From: Azadirachta indica
Lineage: Eukaryota > Streptophyta > Magnoliopsida > Sapindales > Meliaceae
Assembly: GCA_022749755.1 (NCBI GenBank)
Contig: CM040441.1
Location: 10,603,475 to 10,667,474 of the forward strand
Length of the DNA stretch: 64,000 bases
Direction of reading: 5' to 3'
The translations under genes and the position numbers were made by a program. Positions 36,867 through 49,294 of the stretch are shown in pieces. Positions within the stretch are counted from its first letter, which is position 1, and each line of letters opens with the position of its first letter. The notes below the pieces were generated by a model. It worked only from the letters and a program-made list of their open reading frames with translations, searched no databases and was not told where the DNA came from.

Positions 36867-39800
36867 ATGATGGAGTCGGGGAATTGGTGTAGGAAAAGGA
36901 AATGGGAAATAATGGTGATGTTGTCGGTGTTACACATAGTAGGTATATTCATCTTCATCCGTGGGTTTCTGTTAACTCGAACTGAGCTTCCGTATTACAG
37001 CAGATGCTCTGATGTTTCTGAATCCCCTTGCTTTACTTCTCAATCAAATCACTATCAAAACCAATCAAATCCCCTCTGTTGGACGCGACCTGCTGTTGAT
37101 CGCCTCGTCATTATTGTTCTTGATGCCCTCAGGTACTCATTCTGATCCAGAGCATCTCTTTATCTTTTTTTAGATAAAAATTGGTTGAATCGGATATATG
37201 TTCTTGTTTCTTGTTTTCACTTCAGATTTGATTTCGTTGCTCCCAGTACCTTTTTCAAAGGTCAGTATGCTTTTCACTCTCCTCTGTCAAAACTTTTCTA
37301 TTTCTCATTAATGACAACTGCATTTTCAAATTTTGGATTTTCATACCCTAAATTTTTCCCCTTTGCATATTTCTAACATTTTGTCCGTATGAGACAATGT
37401 TTGCTTTCTGATTGATTTCAATTTGTTAGTCAAACTTGAAAGCGCAAGTAAATTTTTCAGAAACAAAACCTTGGATGGACAAATTACAAGTGCTTCAGAA
37501 GCTGGCATCTATTGAGGGTTCATATGCTCGTATCTTCAAAGCTATCGCTGATCCACCAACTACTAGTTTGCAACGTTTGAAGGTCATTTCTGCTCTTACA
37601 CTACTATGTTATTAGTTTCTTTAATGTCCAGTTCTCAGGGCATGATGTACATGTTTTGTTGTAGTTGCTTGCTTCCAAACTATGAGTGTTTGACTTTAAG
37701 TTCAACAATGTCTTCATCTTAATGTTTTTAGGGCTTAACAACTGGTGGGTTGCCGACCTTTATTGATGTTGGCAATAGTTTTGGTGCTCCAGCTATTCTT
37801 GAAGACAACTTGATACTCCAGGTTTGGTTCCTGATATCTTTTTGTTGAAGTCTTTTTTTATTTTGGTAATTTGGTAGTCCTTATGAAAATATGTGATTAT
37901 GTTCTGTTTATGCAAGCTATATTACTTCTTATTTTTGTATAAATCAATCTAGTCTATGGCTCACTTGCAGTTGGCTTCAAATGGAAAGCGAGTGGTGATG
38001 ATGGGGGATGACACGTGGGTGCAGTTATTTCCTAATCATTTCAGAAAAGCTTATCCCTATCCATCCTTCAATGTTAAAGATCTTCACACGGTGGGCTATT
38101 TAAGGAAATTTAATGTACTTGTTTTCATGTGGAAATTTCAATGACATTTCTATTGCAGGTAGACAATGGATGCATTGAGCATCTACTTCCATCATTGTAT
38201 GAAGAAGATTGGGATGTTCTTATTGCGCATTTTCTTGGTGTGGTAAATATGATTTACTTGCAAAACGCATATCATTTTTTTAAGTTTAAACTTGCATTTA
38301 TACAGTTGTTGACATGAGCTAGACCAATGAGAAAATTATATGCGAGGAAGCATTTCCAATGATGAAGATTCAAGGACCTTAATTGCTAGTGCTTATTTAG
38401 ATTTTGGATAATCCTTTCTGTATTGTTTTAGTAATGCTTTGGTTATTTTATGGAATTCTGGGGCGTAGGAATTTACCATTGTCAAATGGAAAAACACTTA
38501 GGAGTTGGTATTCAAAGAATCTAGCCTTGTTCATGTTGCAAGTTGCAAGCAAAGTTGGGCAAGCACTGACTTCTCTTTCTGCTCCCTTCTCCCTCTCCCT
38601 CTCCTTGTCTTCCCATCTTATCAAATAATGGAAAATTTCCTATTTTATATTTCTGACAATATGCATTAAGGTACCAAGGGTTTTACATGAACACATCTTC
38701 CTTATTGCAATTCAGCAGGATGGATGAGATTGACTAACTCTTTTGTTGCATTTGCTTCAGGACCACGCCGGACATATTAATGGCATTGATTCCATTCCAA
38801 TGATAGAAAAGTTGGAGCAATACAATGCCATTTTAGAAGTAAGTTTCTTCGGAGTATAAATTTCTCTGGATTATACTTTAGAATATTCTAGAAGTTGATT
38901 TTGCTTCCATGAATTTCTAGTCTATGTTTATTGGTAAATTGATCACAGCTTCTTGCATGGCAACACATTTTGCTGCAAAATCAGCTCTAAGAAGTAGTTT
39001 GTCTTTTCTTATTTAAGATTATTCGTCTGTTGATTTCTCTCTTTGAAGAGATTTATTGACAAGATTTTCTTAAGGAACATAAAATGATACATCCATTTAC
39101 TTTTTCTGTTTCCTCTCTTGTTGCATAGAAATTTATTGTGGATTTATCTCTGGTTACCCTTCTCTATTTATCTCTATGAACTGACTATGTATTTTTGTGA
39201 AGAAAGTAATTGAAACACTGCGTAGCCAGTCTGGACCAGGTGGTTTACATGAGAATACTTTCCTTCTTGTAATGGGCGACCATGGACAAACTATTAACGG
39301 TGATCATGGTGGAGGGAGTGCTGAAGAGGTGTAATATCAATCTTATTTTTAAATGGGGGAATTTGGTTAATTATCTATCCCTCAGTCATGCTAACTTGAG
39401 TTGTATCTTGCAGATTGAAACTTCTATTTTTGCGATGAGTTTTAAAAAGCCTCCATCTTCCATTCCTTCTGAATTTGATTCTTCATATTGTGAAACTGAT
39501 TTGGTATTGTCCTCTATTTTCCAATGACTGCATATCTGCTAGCAGTATTTTTATGTCCTATAGATTCCTGAAGTTATCATAGAAATCCCTTCAAGATACT
39601 AATTTTCTCTATCAATTTCATTTTTCATCTTCCAATTTCAGGATCAGAAAAAGACGTGCATCAGCTCCATCCAACAGGTTAGAATAGTTAAATTTTTTCT
39701 GGTTGGAATATTTGGGGTTCTCTTTACTTTATTGAAATTTTGTACTTCTTTTATGAAATTTAATGTGTCAAATCTGTCTACAGCTTGATTTTGCAGTAAC

Positions 39801-42800
39801 AGTGTCAGCCTTGCTTGGCGTTCCCTTTCCTTTTGGAAGGTGCCGTGTAAGCAACCCATCTATGTTGTTATATTCATTATTTTTGTTTGTGGTACAAAAA
39901 TTTTTAATGAACTTGATAGCTTGAGTTAATCTTTCATTTGTTGTCCTTTGTAGTATATTGTTGGCAAGTCAATAGTGTCGCTGCAAAACCATAGGATGTA
40001 GCCTTAAGATTTCTATTGAAACGGATGTCAAGAAAGCAATTTTGATCTGTTTTATATCACTAAGTTCACTATTCTCTTAATCTTGAGTGAGCTAATGTGC
40101 GATAGCATTACCCTGAATTTTTTATCTGAACCACAGAATTCCATCAAATACTTCCTATTTCCCCTTTTTAGTTTTATATTTGTAAGTGTGAGAGTTAAAT
40201 TTTGTAAGACTTGCAAGGTCCTATTACAAAAGAAAAGAAAAAATTTTCCCTTAACCCAGACACAGTATTTTAATACTGAAAGGTCCTAAAAGGAATTCTT
40301 TAAAACGTAATTTATTGGAAGTATGGTGTTATCCAATGAAGATTCAGCCTGCTGTGCTAAATAATCTTTTAAAATAATTGTCTTACATCTTTCAGGACTT
40401 CAAGATAATTGACAGTATACTCAATTTAGAACTAAGTGAACATAAAAAGGTCAGGGATTCCTGGGTATCAAAAGAATATTTAGATATTGCTATTTTAACT
40501 TTTATATGCTTAAGATTATTTGTTTATTTCTGCCCCCACAGAAAGAAAAACTAGTCTTATAGATATTTGGCTACAATTCATGTCATTGACTTTGTGATTA
40601 TCACAATCATAGCATGTCATTGATTTGTCTCTGTTCAATCCATAAATTAATCAGAAATGATGCTGTTTAGGTTAATTTCTTTTCAGTATTGGGCGTGTTA
40701 GCCCTGAGCTATATGCTTTAGGTGCTGGTACATGGAATTTGGAGAGTGCCAATGTGGGGCATGTGACAAATCAAAAAGAGGAAGAATGGATGCGAAACTA
40801 TTGCAATGTTCTCTGCATCAATTCTTGGCAGGTATGTTTCCTATTCTGATTACCTAGATATTTCAAGAGATGATAAATGACCAATGTTTTGAAACAAGAG
40901 CCTGTGTTTATGTTATTACTATCTTTGTAGGCTGGACATTCCAAGCCATGTAGAATAAAATCGTTAAATCACTTTAAAAAGATCAGAAAAAAAAATTGAA
41001 GACCATACATTGTCCATCTTTACCTATCAGCTGCCCAAATAAGCTTTATTACTGTTCATTATTTCCTGGGTAAAATTTTCCACTTCTCTGTACTTTCTCT
41101 AGACAAATTTGGTCAAGAAAATGAAGAATAAGTTCTCGTTGTACTCTTTTATTTGTGCTTTTCCAGTTTTAAGGCAACAATCTTGTCATTGACATTAGAG
41201 AATTATGTGAGGCTGGACATTATATTTTACCAAGAGGTGCCCTGTTTACCATAGAGAAGTTATTGAAAATAATAAATTGATAAAATGAAAAGAGTAGAAG
41301 ATCCATACATATATATATAGGTAGGACCCATGGCACCACATATTGTACACAAATTCTTACACAACTTTTCAACCATTGAATAAATACACTTCTAATGATT
41401 AAGATTAAATTTAACATATACAATTAATGCACATGCAAAAGACATCCCAACCATCCAATGAGATTAATCCAATAGTCTACAAATAATGCATACATATAAC
41501 TTTGGAAAAATGTATGACTGTATCTTTGAAAATTGACATACTTCTCTAGTGACTTTTGACTATGCTTGAGGCTTTATAAAATGAACAGACTTCAGCTCTT
41601 TGATTTGAGTTCTTTTTTTCCCTTCTAATTTTCTGTCTCACCAGTTATGCATTACTGATGCAGGTAAAAAGATACATTGATATCTATTCAGCTTCATCTG
41701 TCATTGGATTTTCCTCAGAAGACTTGTTGAACATATCGAATATATATGCTCAAGCAGAGGGAAATTTGACGTGTAGCTCCGATAATAAGTCATCGCATGA
41801 AGATGAGAGCTATAATTCATCATTGCCTACTCTTAAAAGGAAAATTGATGCTTATTTTAATTTTCTACTGACTGTTGCTGAGCTGGCACGGTCAAAATGG
41901 ACTGAGTTTAACTTGGAGATGATGGGAATTGGTTTTGGGATTATGTTGATCTCGCTATCAATCTATTTCTATGCTATTCGGACAGCAAAAAATGCAGCTG
42001 GCATTCCTCTTCCTTCGTGTGCAGATTCTCAGATATCTGTTAAATTAATGTTTGCTGTATTTATAGTGATGATCCATGCATTCAGCTTACTGTCAAATAG
42101 TTATATTTGTAAGTTCTGTCTGACTTTGCCTGACTCCATGAATGCACTTCTATTTTTATGGCTGGTTCTTTTTCTTTTAACACATATTTGCTTTAAACCT
42201 TGAGTTCAGTGGAAGAAGGGAAAGTGGCAAATTTTCTTTTGGCCACAACTGCCATGTTCAAATTACATTTTTCAGTTAAGAGAGAGAAGATGCTCGTGGA
42301 AGTATGTATCTGTAGCCTTCAAGCTTACTTTTAGATGAGTTGCAAGTTTTTGTGTGTGTGTGTAGATAGATTATATCATTTAGTGACAAATGAGCCATTT
42401 AAAGTAATTATGTTGCTAATCTTTTCAGACATATGTTTGCAGGCCATCTTCTTTCTTCTGTTGATTACCATTCTACGTTTTGCTATTGAAATTGGATTGT
42501 CAAAACAGGCTGCAACTTCTCTATTTATGAGTACCCATGCTTCATGGATGGTTGATATTGACCCAGACCATCCCATATGGATCTATATGGCTGAAATTAT
42601 ACCAATTTTAGCTCTCATTCTCTTGGCATACTTACTTTACATCACTGTGAATAGCAGTTCTTGTTGTGGCATTTGGAAGTATGTTACCTCGGGTACTATT
42701 TTATGTTACATCCTCATAGCTGTGCACTGGGCATCAGAAAGTGATACTTTGAGTTATATTATGAGGCTACAAGGAATTGGAAGAAATTGTATCCCAAAGA

Positions 42801-44557
42801 TTATATATGCTGTGGGCCTTGGACAACTTTTGTTGCTGGCATTTAGTCATCTTTTTCATAAAGACACAGCTCTAGATACCAAAATGCATTTAGTTAATAA
42901 GACAGTGGCCATGTTATCTACTTGCAGTTCAACAATCATTATTCTATCTGGAAAGCAAGGGTCCTTGATCGCTTTAGCATCCATAGCTGGAGGTAACACT
43001 TCCTTTTCTGCATTATATGTGTACTGTTGACTTGATATTTATCATGTCTTTTGCAAGACATTGTCTCCTAAAGCATTTCTGCTTTTACTTCTATGGTTTT
43101 TTATCAAGTTAATATTCATGGTACTTGTGTGGTGATTAGATTCCATGAGCATCACATTTCTGCACTCCTGAAAGGATTTGATGTATGTTTCCATTGACAG
43201 GTTATTGCATAATGAGGTTGGGAAACATAGAACAGGATATTAATGACAGAGTGGCTGGGATTTTAACTTTTGACCCTCTTTCTGTGACGCAATGGAGCCT
43301 GTTGGCCACGTGTCTTTTCTTCTCCACTGGTCACTGGTAAAATACTTGTTATTTAGGTCAATGCTTACTTGAGGATTAATTTCTATTTCTACTCTGGGTT
43401 TGGTTCCTAAGCTGAAATTTTGGTGTTGGTTCTCCAGGAAGCTTATTTAACTGGTTACTCTTAAAGCTTAAGCTAAGAATAGAGCTTTATTTATTTATAT
43501 GCTTTCAACAGTATAAGTTTAATTCTTGAAGTACAAGGAAATCTTATCGTACTGTAATTCAGTAATGCTTTAGTCATCTATGCTTTCATATGATCCATAA
43601 CCCGTGACAATATTCTCTTCAGGTGTGCTTTTGATGGACTCCGGTATGGTGCTGCATTTATTGGGTGAGTCTTGGATATTTGCATCTATTGCATCATGCA
43701 TGCAAGAGTGAGCTGGCCCAATATTATATCTGGATGGATAATTAGCAAATTTTGATTGCATTTTTATTTTAGGTTTACTAAAGAATATACTTTTGCTAGC
43801 CTAGCACTTGAACTGCCAATTAAGTGATGGAACACATTTGTCATTGGATTCTGAGCTCAGGACCATGGCTCTGTAAGTAATGATTTTGGCATGTATTTGA
43901 TTCAGGTTTGATGAGTTCGTCCTTGTTAGACAAGCACTCCTTCTTACAATTGATACTTTTGGGTTTTCTCATATCATTCCGGTGTTTGGACTTCCATTTC
44001 TGGTCACACACCAACAGTTATTGGGTCAGACTGACCAGGATAGAAGACTCCTTATCATGCAGTTATACCTGGTAAGTTTATCTGTAAGATATTGTGTCAT
44101 AGGTGTATAATTCTTTTAATTCTCTTTAGTATTGTTATGTTTACATTCATCTAGTTGGATTTCCCTCTGGTTGGCTTATCTACTTGGTGGCAAGGTTGAT
44201 TGATCTTTTTCTCATCTTACTAATAATGGTTTAGATGTATATGATGTACGGGCTTACTATTGTGGCTACAGTGGTAGCCACCATAATTTGTGTCACCATA
44301 CAAAGACGGCATCTAATGGTACAGATGTTTCTTTTTTATCAATCACATACGTTTGTTCTACCTTTCTATATTTGTGCAAGTTTGTGACAACTGCACTGAT
44401 GCTTCTGTTGCAGGTGTGGGGTTTATTTGCTCCCAAGTTTGTTTTTGATGTGGTCGGTCTTATTCTTGCTGACATCCTAATTTGTTTAGCTTGGCTTTAC
44501 TATGTTGGTCGGGACAAAGTTGGTGGCAGTGGCTCCATGCCAGAGCGCAACGATTGA
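36867..44557 (+). CDS. PIGO: GPI ethanolamine phosphate transferase 3 (PIG-O), 20 exons
   Basis: Exons: 36867-37132, 37226-37260, 37461-37582, 37732-37821, 37971-38090, 38159-38242, 38761-38838, 39203-39328, 39414-39503, 39642-39677, 39784-39839, 40687-40831, 41664-42108, 42210-42301, 42443-42992, 43201-43336, 43623-43664, 43906-44071, 44235-44318, 44414-44557. All are GT-AG and in frame for 968 residues. An N-terminal anchor (about 15-36) is followed by a lumenal alkaline-phosphatase-like domain: [13 protein letters not shown] (metal Asp), [14 protein letters not shown] (nucleophile Thr region, about 142), [18 protein letters not shown] (about 234-243) and [19 protein letters not shown] (from 287). 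The C-terminal half has many membrane helices. PIG-O adds ethanolamine phosphate to the third mannose of the GPI anchor in the ER, the bridge to the protein. Exon 2 is only 35 nt and exons 10 and 17 are 36 and 42 nt. A second Met follows the first directly. Confidence 0.96.
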
Positions 44558-45740
44558 TTAATATGCAGCCTTTTGCGCTTGTTCATTTGATCTGAGGATA
44601 GAATATAGATCAATTTTGCGTCAGACCTATTTAGTTAAATTCATTTATTGGCAACCTTATCATTGTATCCCTTTTTTTTCTTCACTTATTAATATTTATG
44701 ACACACCTAACCGTACTACTCTACATTATGTATGAACATAACACAAATCAATAAAAAAAATTTTTGTCTGATTATATTTAGAAATTAGATTATGTGAGTC
44801 GGACAATAATATTGTTGTTCGATTGAGATTCTATTTATAGTTTTATCGAAGAAAATATAAAATCATTGGATTTGTTGGTTTCTGGGTGAGTGAGTAAGCG
44901 AGGAAATAGAAAGACGATTGTATTTATTGTTTTGTTTTGTAAATTTTCATTTGTTGTTTCTCTCGTTTTTACACATTCTATCGATATCACTTACCGTTGG
45001 AGTTGCAGATTGGAAGATCCGCCCGTCTCCAAAATGAAAAATGAAACTGTTTCTATTAAGGTTTCGACTTTTAGTTAACCAGGTATCTTCAAATTCTACA
45101 TATTCATTGGCTCCAAGAATCTTATACACGGCAAAATGCCAAAATATTTGGCTCTCTTCAATGTTGCTCGACAATTGTTTTAAGGGAATCAAAAGAATAC
45201 TAAGATGAAAATTTTGATGAAACCAAATTATAATACACAAACTAGAAAATATTTTTATATTATGTAATAAAATTTAGACAATGCAGTGCTTATTTTAAAA
45301 GTTAACTTAATCAAATACTTTAAACAAAGAATTAGGTAAAAATTATTTTATGCGGAGTGTAAATCATTTGATAGTGCTAGATCAGAGCTAAATAGATCTA
45401 TTCGGCATTTGTTCTTTCAAAATTTTAATAAGCATATGAATGGTACATAAGCTATAATAACTTGAAAATTAAGATAGAATAGCATAAAAAAAAATGACAG
45501 AAACAGTAGCCTGATTATTTATTATTATTTGTGCTCCGTCAGTCAGCCTCAAGATGTTGTTGTTGATTAATTGTTATGATTATTTTGATGGATCTCTCTA
45601 GGCCGGTCATCAGTCGGCTTGTGCTCGATCGTTTTCATATTCATAGTGTTGCATTCAGTCTGTTTCTTTTTGTATTGTACTAAAAAATCCCTGTTATCAC
45701 AACTCAATATCTCACAATGAACCTCCTAGCTCCTACATTG
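44558..45740. other. Intergenic between PIG-O and the NPF gene
   Basis: Contains the PIG-O 3' UTR at the left and AT-rich DNA. Two short open frames (44890-45078 on +, 44947-45240 on -) show no domain. Confidence 0.5.
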
Positions 45741-45742
45741 CT

Positions 45743-45776
<34 letters not shown>

Positions 45777-45799
45777 CATATATATATATATATATATAA
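45741..45799. promoter_or_regulatory. (CT)n-(TA)n tract ~100 bp upstream of the NPF start
   Basis: About 15 CT dinucleotides are followed by TATACATA and a (TA)n run to 45798. CT-rich microsatellites are common just upstream of, or in, plant 5' UTRs and may act as core-promoter Y-patches; that role here is inferred from position. Confidence 0.5.
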
Positions 45800-45890
45800 A
45801 CATACTCTTCTCCCATAATTTAATTTAGATGATCACCTCTTTTCTTCTCTGCAAGCTGCATTCTTTTAGTGTTAACCAAGTTTGTAAGCC

Positions 45891-48270
45891 ATGGTAATCA
45901 TCTGCTTATTCAACTGCTCAATAACTTTCCATTAGCTCTCATTCTATCTGCATGCATTTGCACAGACAGATACATATTATATACCATTGAAGCCAATTTC
46001 TCATACATATTGTCCTAATCTGCGGAGTTTGAATGTCAAAGCTGGTGTCAAGGATTTAGTGCATCAACATATGAAGAATACGAGAAAAGGCGGATTTAAG
46101 GCGACCTATTTCATCTTTGGTAAGTGATTAAATGCATGCCATAAGCAAAGATCAGGTTTTATAGAAAGTTTGAAAATTTTAATATTGTTGATATATTGTA
46201 TGTCGAATACATGCATGCAACAAGCTAATAATGCTTTTATAATTATTGTATATATATTTACAGCGATGATGGGGATGGATAACATAGGTTTTGTGGCCAA
46301 TATGGTAAGCCTGGTGTTATATTTCTTATTCGTCATGCATTTTGATCTTTCTGGTTCAGCAACGACCACTACAAATTACTTGGGTACCACATTCTTGCTC
46401 ACACTCGTTGGAGGGTTCATTTCTGATACTTACATGAACCGCCTTAACACTTGTCTACTCTTTGGTGCTATTCAGTTGCTGGTAATATTTATTCTAGTTG
46501 CTGTAGCAAGAACATTAACAAGCTGATGATATATGTAAACTCTTCTGCAGAAATAATGTCACAACTTACGTATGTATTTTGGAATGGCTGACAATGATCA
46601 GGGGTACTTGTTGCTGATTATGCAATCCCGTTATCATAAACTGCAGCCTGAGCCTTGTGGGAAAACAAGCTGTATGCACGGTACTCAAGCCTTGTTGTTC
46701 TATGCTTCAATATGCTTGCTGGGACTTGGAGGAGGTGGAGTCAGAGGATCTGTTCCAGGTTTAGGCGCTGATCAGTTTGACTACAAGGACCCAAATGAAC
46801 GAAAATACATAGCCAGCTTTTTTAATTGGTTTTTGCTAAGTATAACTATCGGTGCTTCTATTGGGGTCACATTTGTAGTGTATGCAAGCACAAAAGTCGG
46901 ATGGGATACAGGTTTCATCATTTCCGTGTGTTGCTCTTTTCTTGGCCTTCTCTTTGTTGCATTAGGAAAGCCATTTTATCGAGTTCGAGTGCCAGGAGAG
47001 AGTCCATTGTTGAGAGTTTCTGAGGTTTGTCTCTCCTTTTTTCTTTCCAAGCCTGTTGAGCAAAAATCTTTATCTTAGATGAATTTTTGCAGGTTTTGGT
47101 GGTCAGTGTAAAGAACTGGAGGACTAAACTTCCACAGAACTCAGACGAATTGTATGAAATACGTGATCGTGAATCTATTTCAAGCGGAGAACTGATCCCC
47201 CACACCAACCAATTCAGGCATGCAAGTTCCTTAAAGCAACATGACCTTAACTTGCTATCTAGAAATAATTGTTTAAGTAGCACTGGTTTTGGAAGTAACT
47301 GATCAAGTTCGACATGAATTTGTTTAACCAGATCCCTGGACAAAGCAGCAGTTCTTCCCATAGGCACGATGCCAGGAAAATGGAGAGTTTGTACAGTGAC
47401 ACAAGTGGAAGAAGTGAAAATCCTGACATGGATGATGCCCATTCTGCTGAGTACCTCCCTGATGAACACTTGTTTAGCCCAGTTGCAAACTGTTTCTGTC
47501 CAACAAGGAACAGTCATGAATACAAGCCTAGGAGATTTTCATGTCCCATCGGCCTCTATTCCTGTGATTCCTTTGGTGTTCATGCCCATTCTTATACCTG
47601 TTTATGAATTTGCATTTGTTCCCATTTTGCGGAAAATCACTGGCCACCCAAATGGCATAACTCACCTGCAAAGAGTTGGGGTTGGGCTTGTCCTCTCTGC
47701 CATTTCCATGGCCATAGCAGGGATTGTAGAGGTGAAGAGAAAGCAAGAATTCGTCCATCACAATCGCCAAATAAGTCTGTTTTGGCTTTCTATTCATTAT
47801 GCAATCTTTGGAATTGCAGATATGTTCACACTTGTTGGATTGATGGATTTCTTTTACAGTGAGGCTCCTGCCGGCATGAGATCTCTCTCAACTTCATTTT
47901 CCTGGCTTGCTTTATCCATCGGCTATTACCTGAGCTCATTTTCGTTGAGCTTATTAACTCGGTGACTGGTAATTACACAAAAAGCAAGAGAGGATGGCTT
48001 GAAGGGCTTGACTTGAATAAAAGCCATGTAGAGCTATTCTACTGGTTCTTGGTAATTGTCAGTGTGCTTCACTTCGGAAACTATATATTTTGGGCTAATT
48101 GGTACAAGTACAAGAAAGATGCTCCTGGCGATGAAGAAACGCTGCCAAAAGCAGGGCCTGATCGTATGAACGAGTCTTTCTCAACTAATGTGGGCTTTGC
48201 ATCCAAGCAGCAAGAAGTTTCCTCCAGCGAAGTAAAAGGAAAGGATGAGAGGCAAACAGAGGATAGTTAG
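45891..48270 (+). pseudogene. NRT1/PTR family (NPF) transporter, frameshifted near the C-terminus
   Basis: Exons 45891-45893 (the ATG alone), 45966-46119, 46264-46481, 46602-47024, 47093-47217 and 47332-48270 read as an MFS peptide/nitrate transporter of about 620 residues. Blocks: KGGFKATYFIFAMMGMDN, NYLGTTFLLTLVGGFISDTY, GYLLLIMQSRYHKLQPEPC, GGGGVRGSVPGLGADQFD, FFNWFLLSITIGASIG, CTVTQVEEVKILTWMMPI, CLAQLQTVSVQQGTVMNT, GITHLQRVGVGLVLS, EAPAGMRSLSTSFSW. After GYYLSS (47938) one base is missing relative to the expected SSVFVELINSVTG, so the frame hits a stop at 47965; the original frame resumes and continues through ELFYWFLVIVSVLHFGNYIFWA to 48270. The last helix would be lost. Intron 5 has a GC donor. 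The first helix lacks the ExxER proton-coupling motif. NPF substrates vary (nitrate, peptides, hormones); subfamily 4-like, substrate unknown. A sequencing error remains possible. Confidence 0.85.
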
Positions 48271-49294
48271 TTAAACTAGAATACTAAATTATCATATGCT
48301 AGAAATCAGTCAAATCTACTCAATAATAATCATATATGTATAACGATTTTCGGGGTTGAAATCATCGTTATCTATAACGATGTGGTTAATTGAGTACTGT
48401 TTCTTTGAGTTGCAATATATCAATCATACGAGAACCGGCCTATTGCAGTTTCCAAGATCAATTATCAACACCACTACCATTCAGAAAGTTACTGTAAAAG
48501 CGCTGGCAATGGCATAGCATTTTGTTTGTAATGAAAATCCTCCTTAAAGAAAATGTATGGTAATTTCGTCACCATTAAAAGAAGAGGAAGTAACTAAGAA
48601 TGCAAATGAGTTGGAAGTTGAACGAGTATATTACAATAAATTATATGAGATAAGGGCAACCATTCTTTTTCCAGATATGGAAGAGAGAGAATCAAATAAT
48701 AATAATAATAACAAAACGGCAAGCAGGTGTGTAGTATTTCTCTCAGTGTCGGTGGGATTCCCCGCTTCCGTATGGGTCCCCAGTTCTACAGCATACTCAG
48801 ATTCTAATCTTGGGAGATGCAATGATTGTGAACCATTCAAATTGACCCCACTCTTCATTATTATTCATACTCACAGCTGATGATATTATTACTTGTTACA
48901 ATTTCTTGACTGAAGTAGTATGGTCTGATATGCTGTGCAGACACTCTGATCAGAAGCCACATCAGGTCGATTCTTCAAAACTTGCTGAAGTGCTAATTGT
49001 CAATACCTGCATTATCTTTTGATTTCTCAACTGAATATACTTGTATGGCTGATTATATTCTCCTCATTTTCTTTTTTCTAGTTATTTGTTAATTAACTTG
49101 GTTTTTCTTATATGCATATATCTTTATGAACTTCCTTTTCTCAAACCCGCGACTTGCCTTATTTAAAGCTTTTGCCTTCTGCACTCCCTCTTCTGATCTT
49201 TTCAACTCATTACCAATTTTCTACCCTTCTTTTTTTCTGTTCTCACGGCTCTTTGCTTTTATGCTTACAGAGATAGCTAAAAAACAAAGTGAGC
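48271..49294. other. Intergenic, NPF 3' side and PAE upstream
   Basis: An open frame at 48557-48880 (+) has an Asn run from an AAT microsatellite (about 48697-48715) and no known domain, so it is not called as a gene. The PAE 5' UTR is likely within the last 200 bp. Confidence 0.5.

Noticed and set aside
41285..41460. Possible SINE or MITE inside PIG-O intron 12 (GTAGGACCCATGGCACCACA)
   Set aside because: The text has a repeat-like feel but I could not find paired ends, a tail or a second copy in the window.
46918..47517. 199-codon minus-strand open frame
   Set aside because: Runs antisense through NPF exons and an intron; a shadow of the transporter coding sequence.
48557..48880. 107-codon plus-strand open frame with Asn run
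   Set aside because: Contains an AAT microsatellite, no recognisable domain, no splice partners; probably chance.
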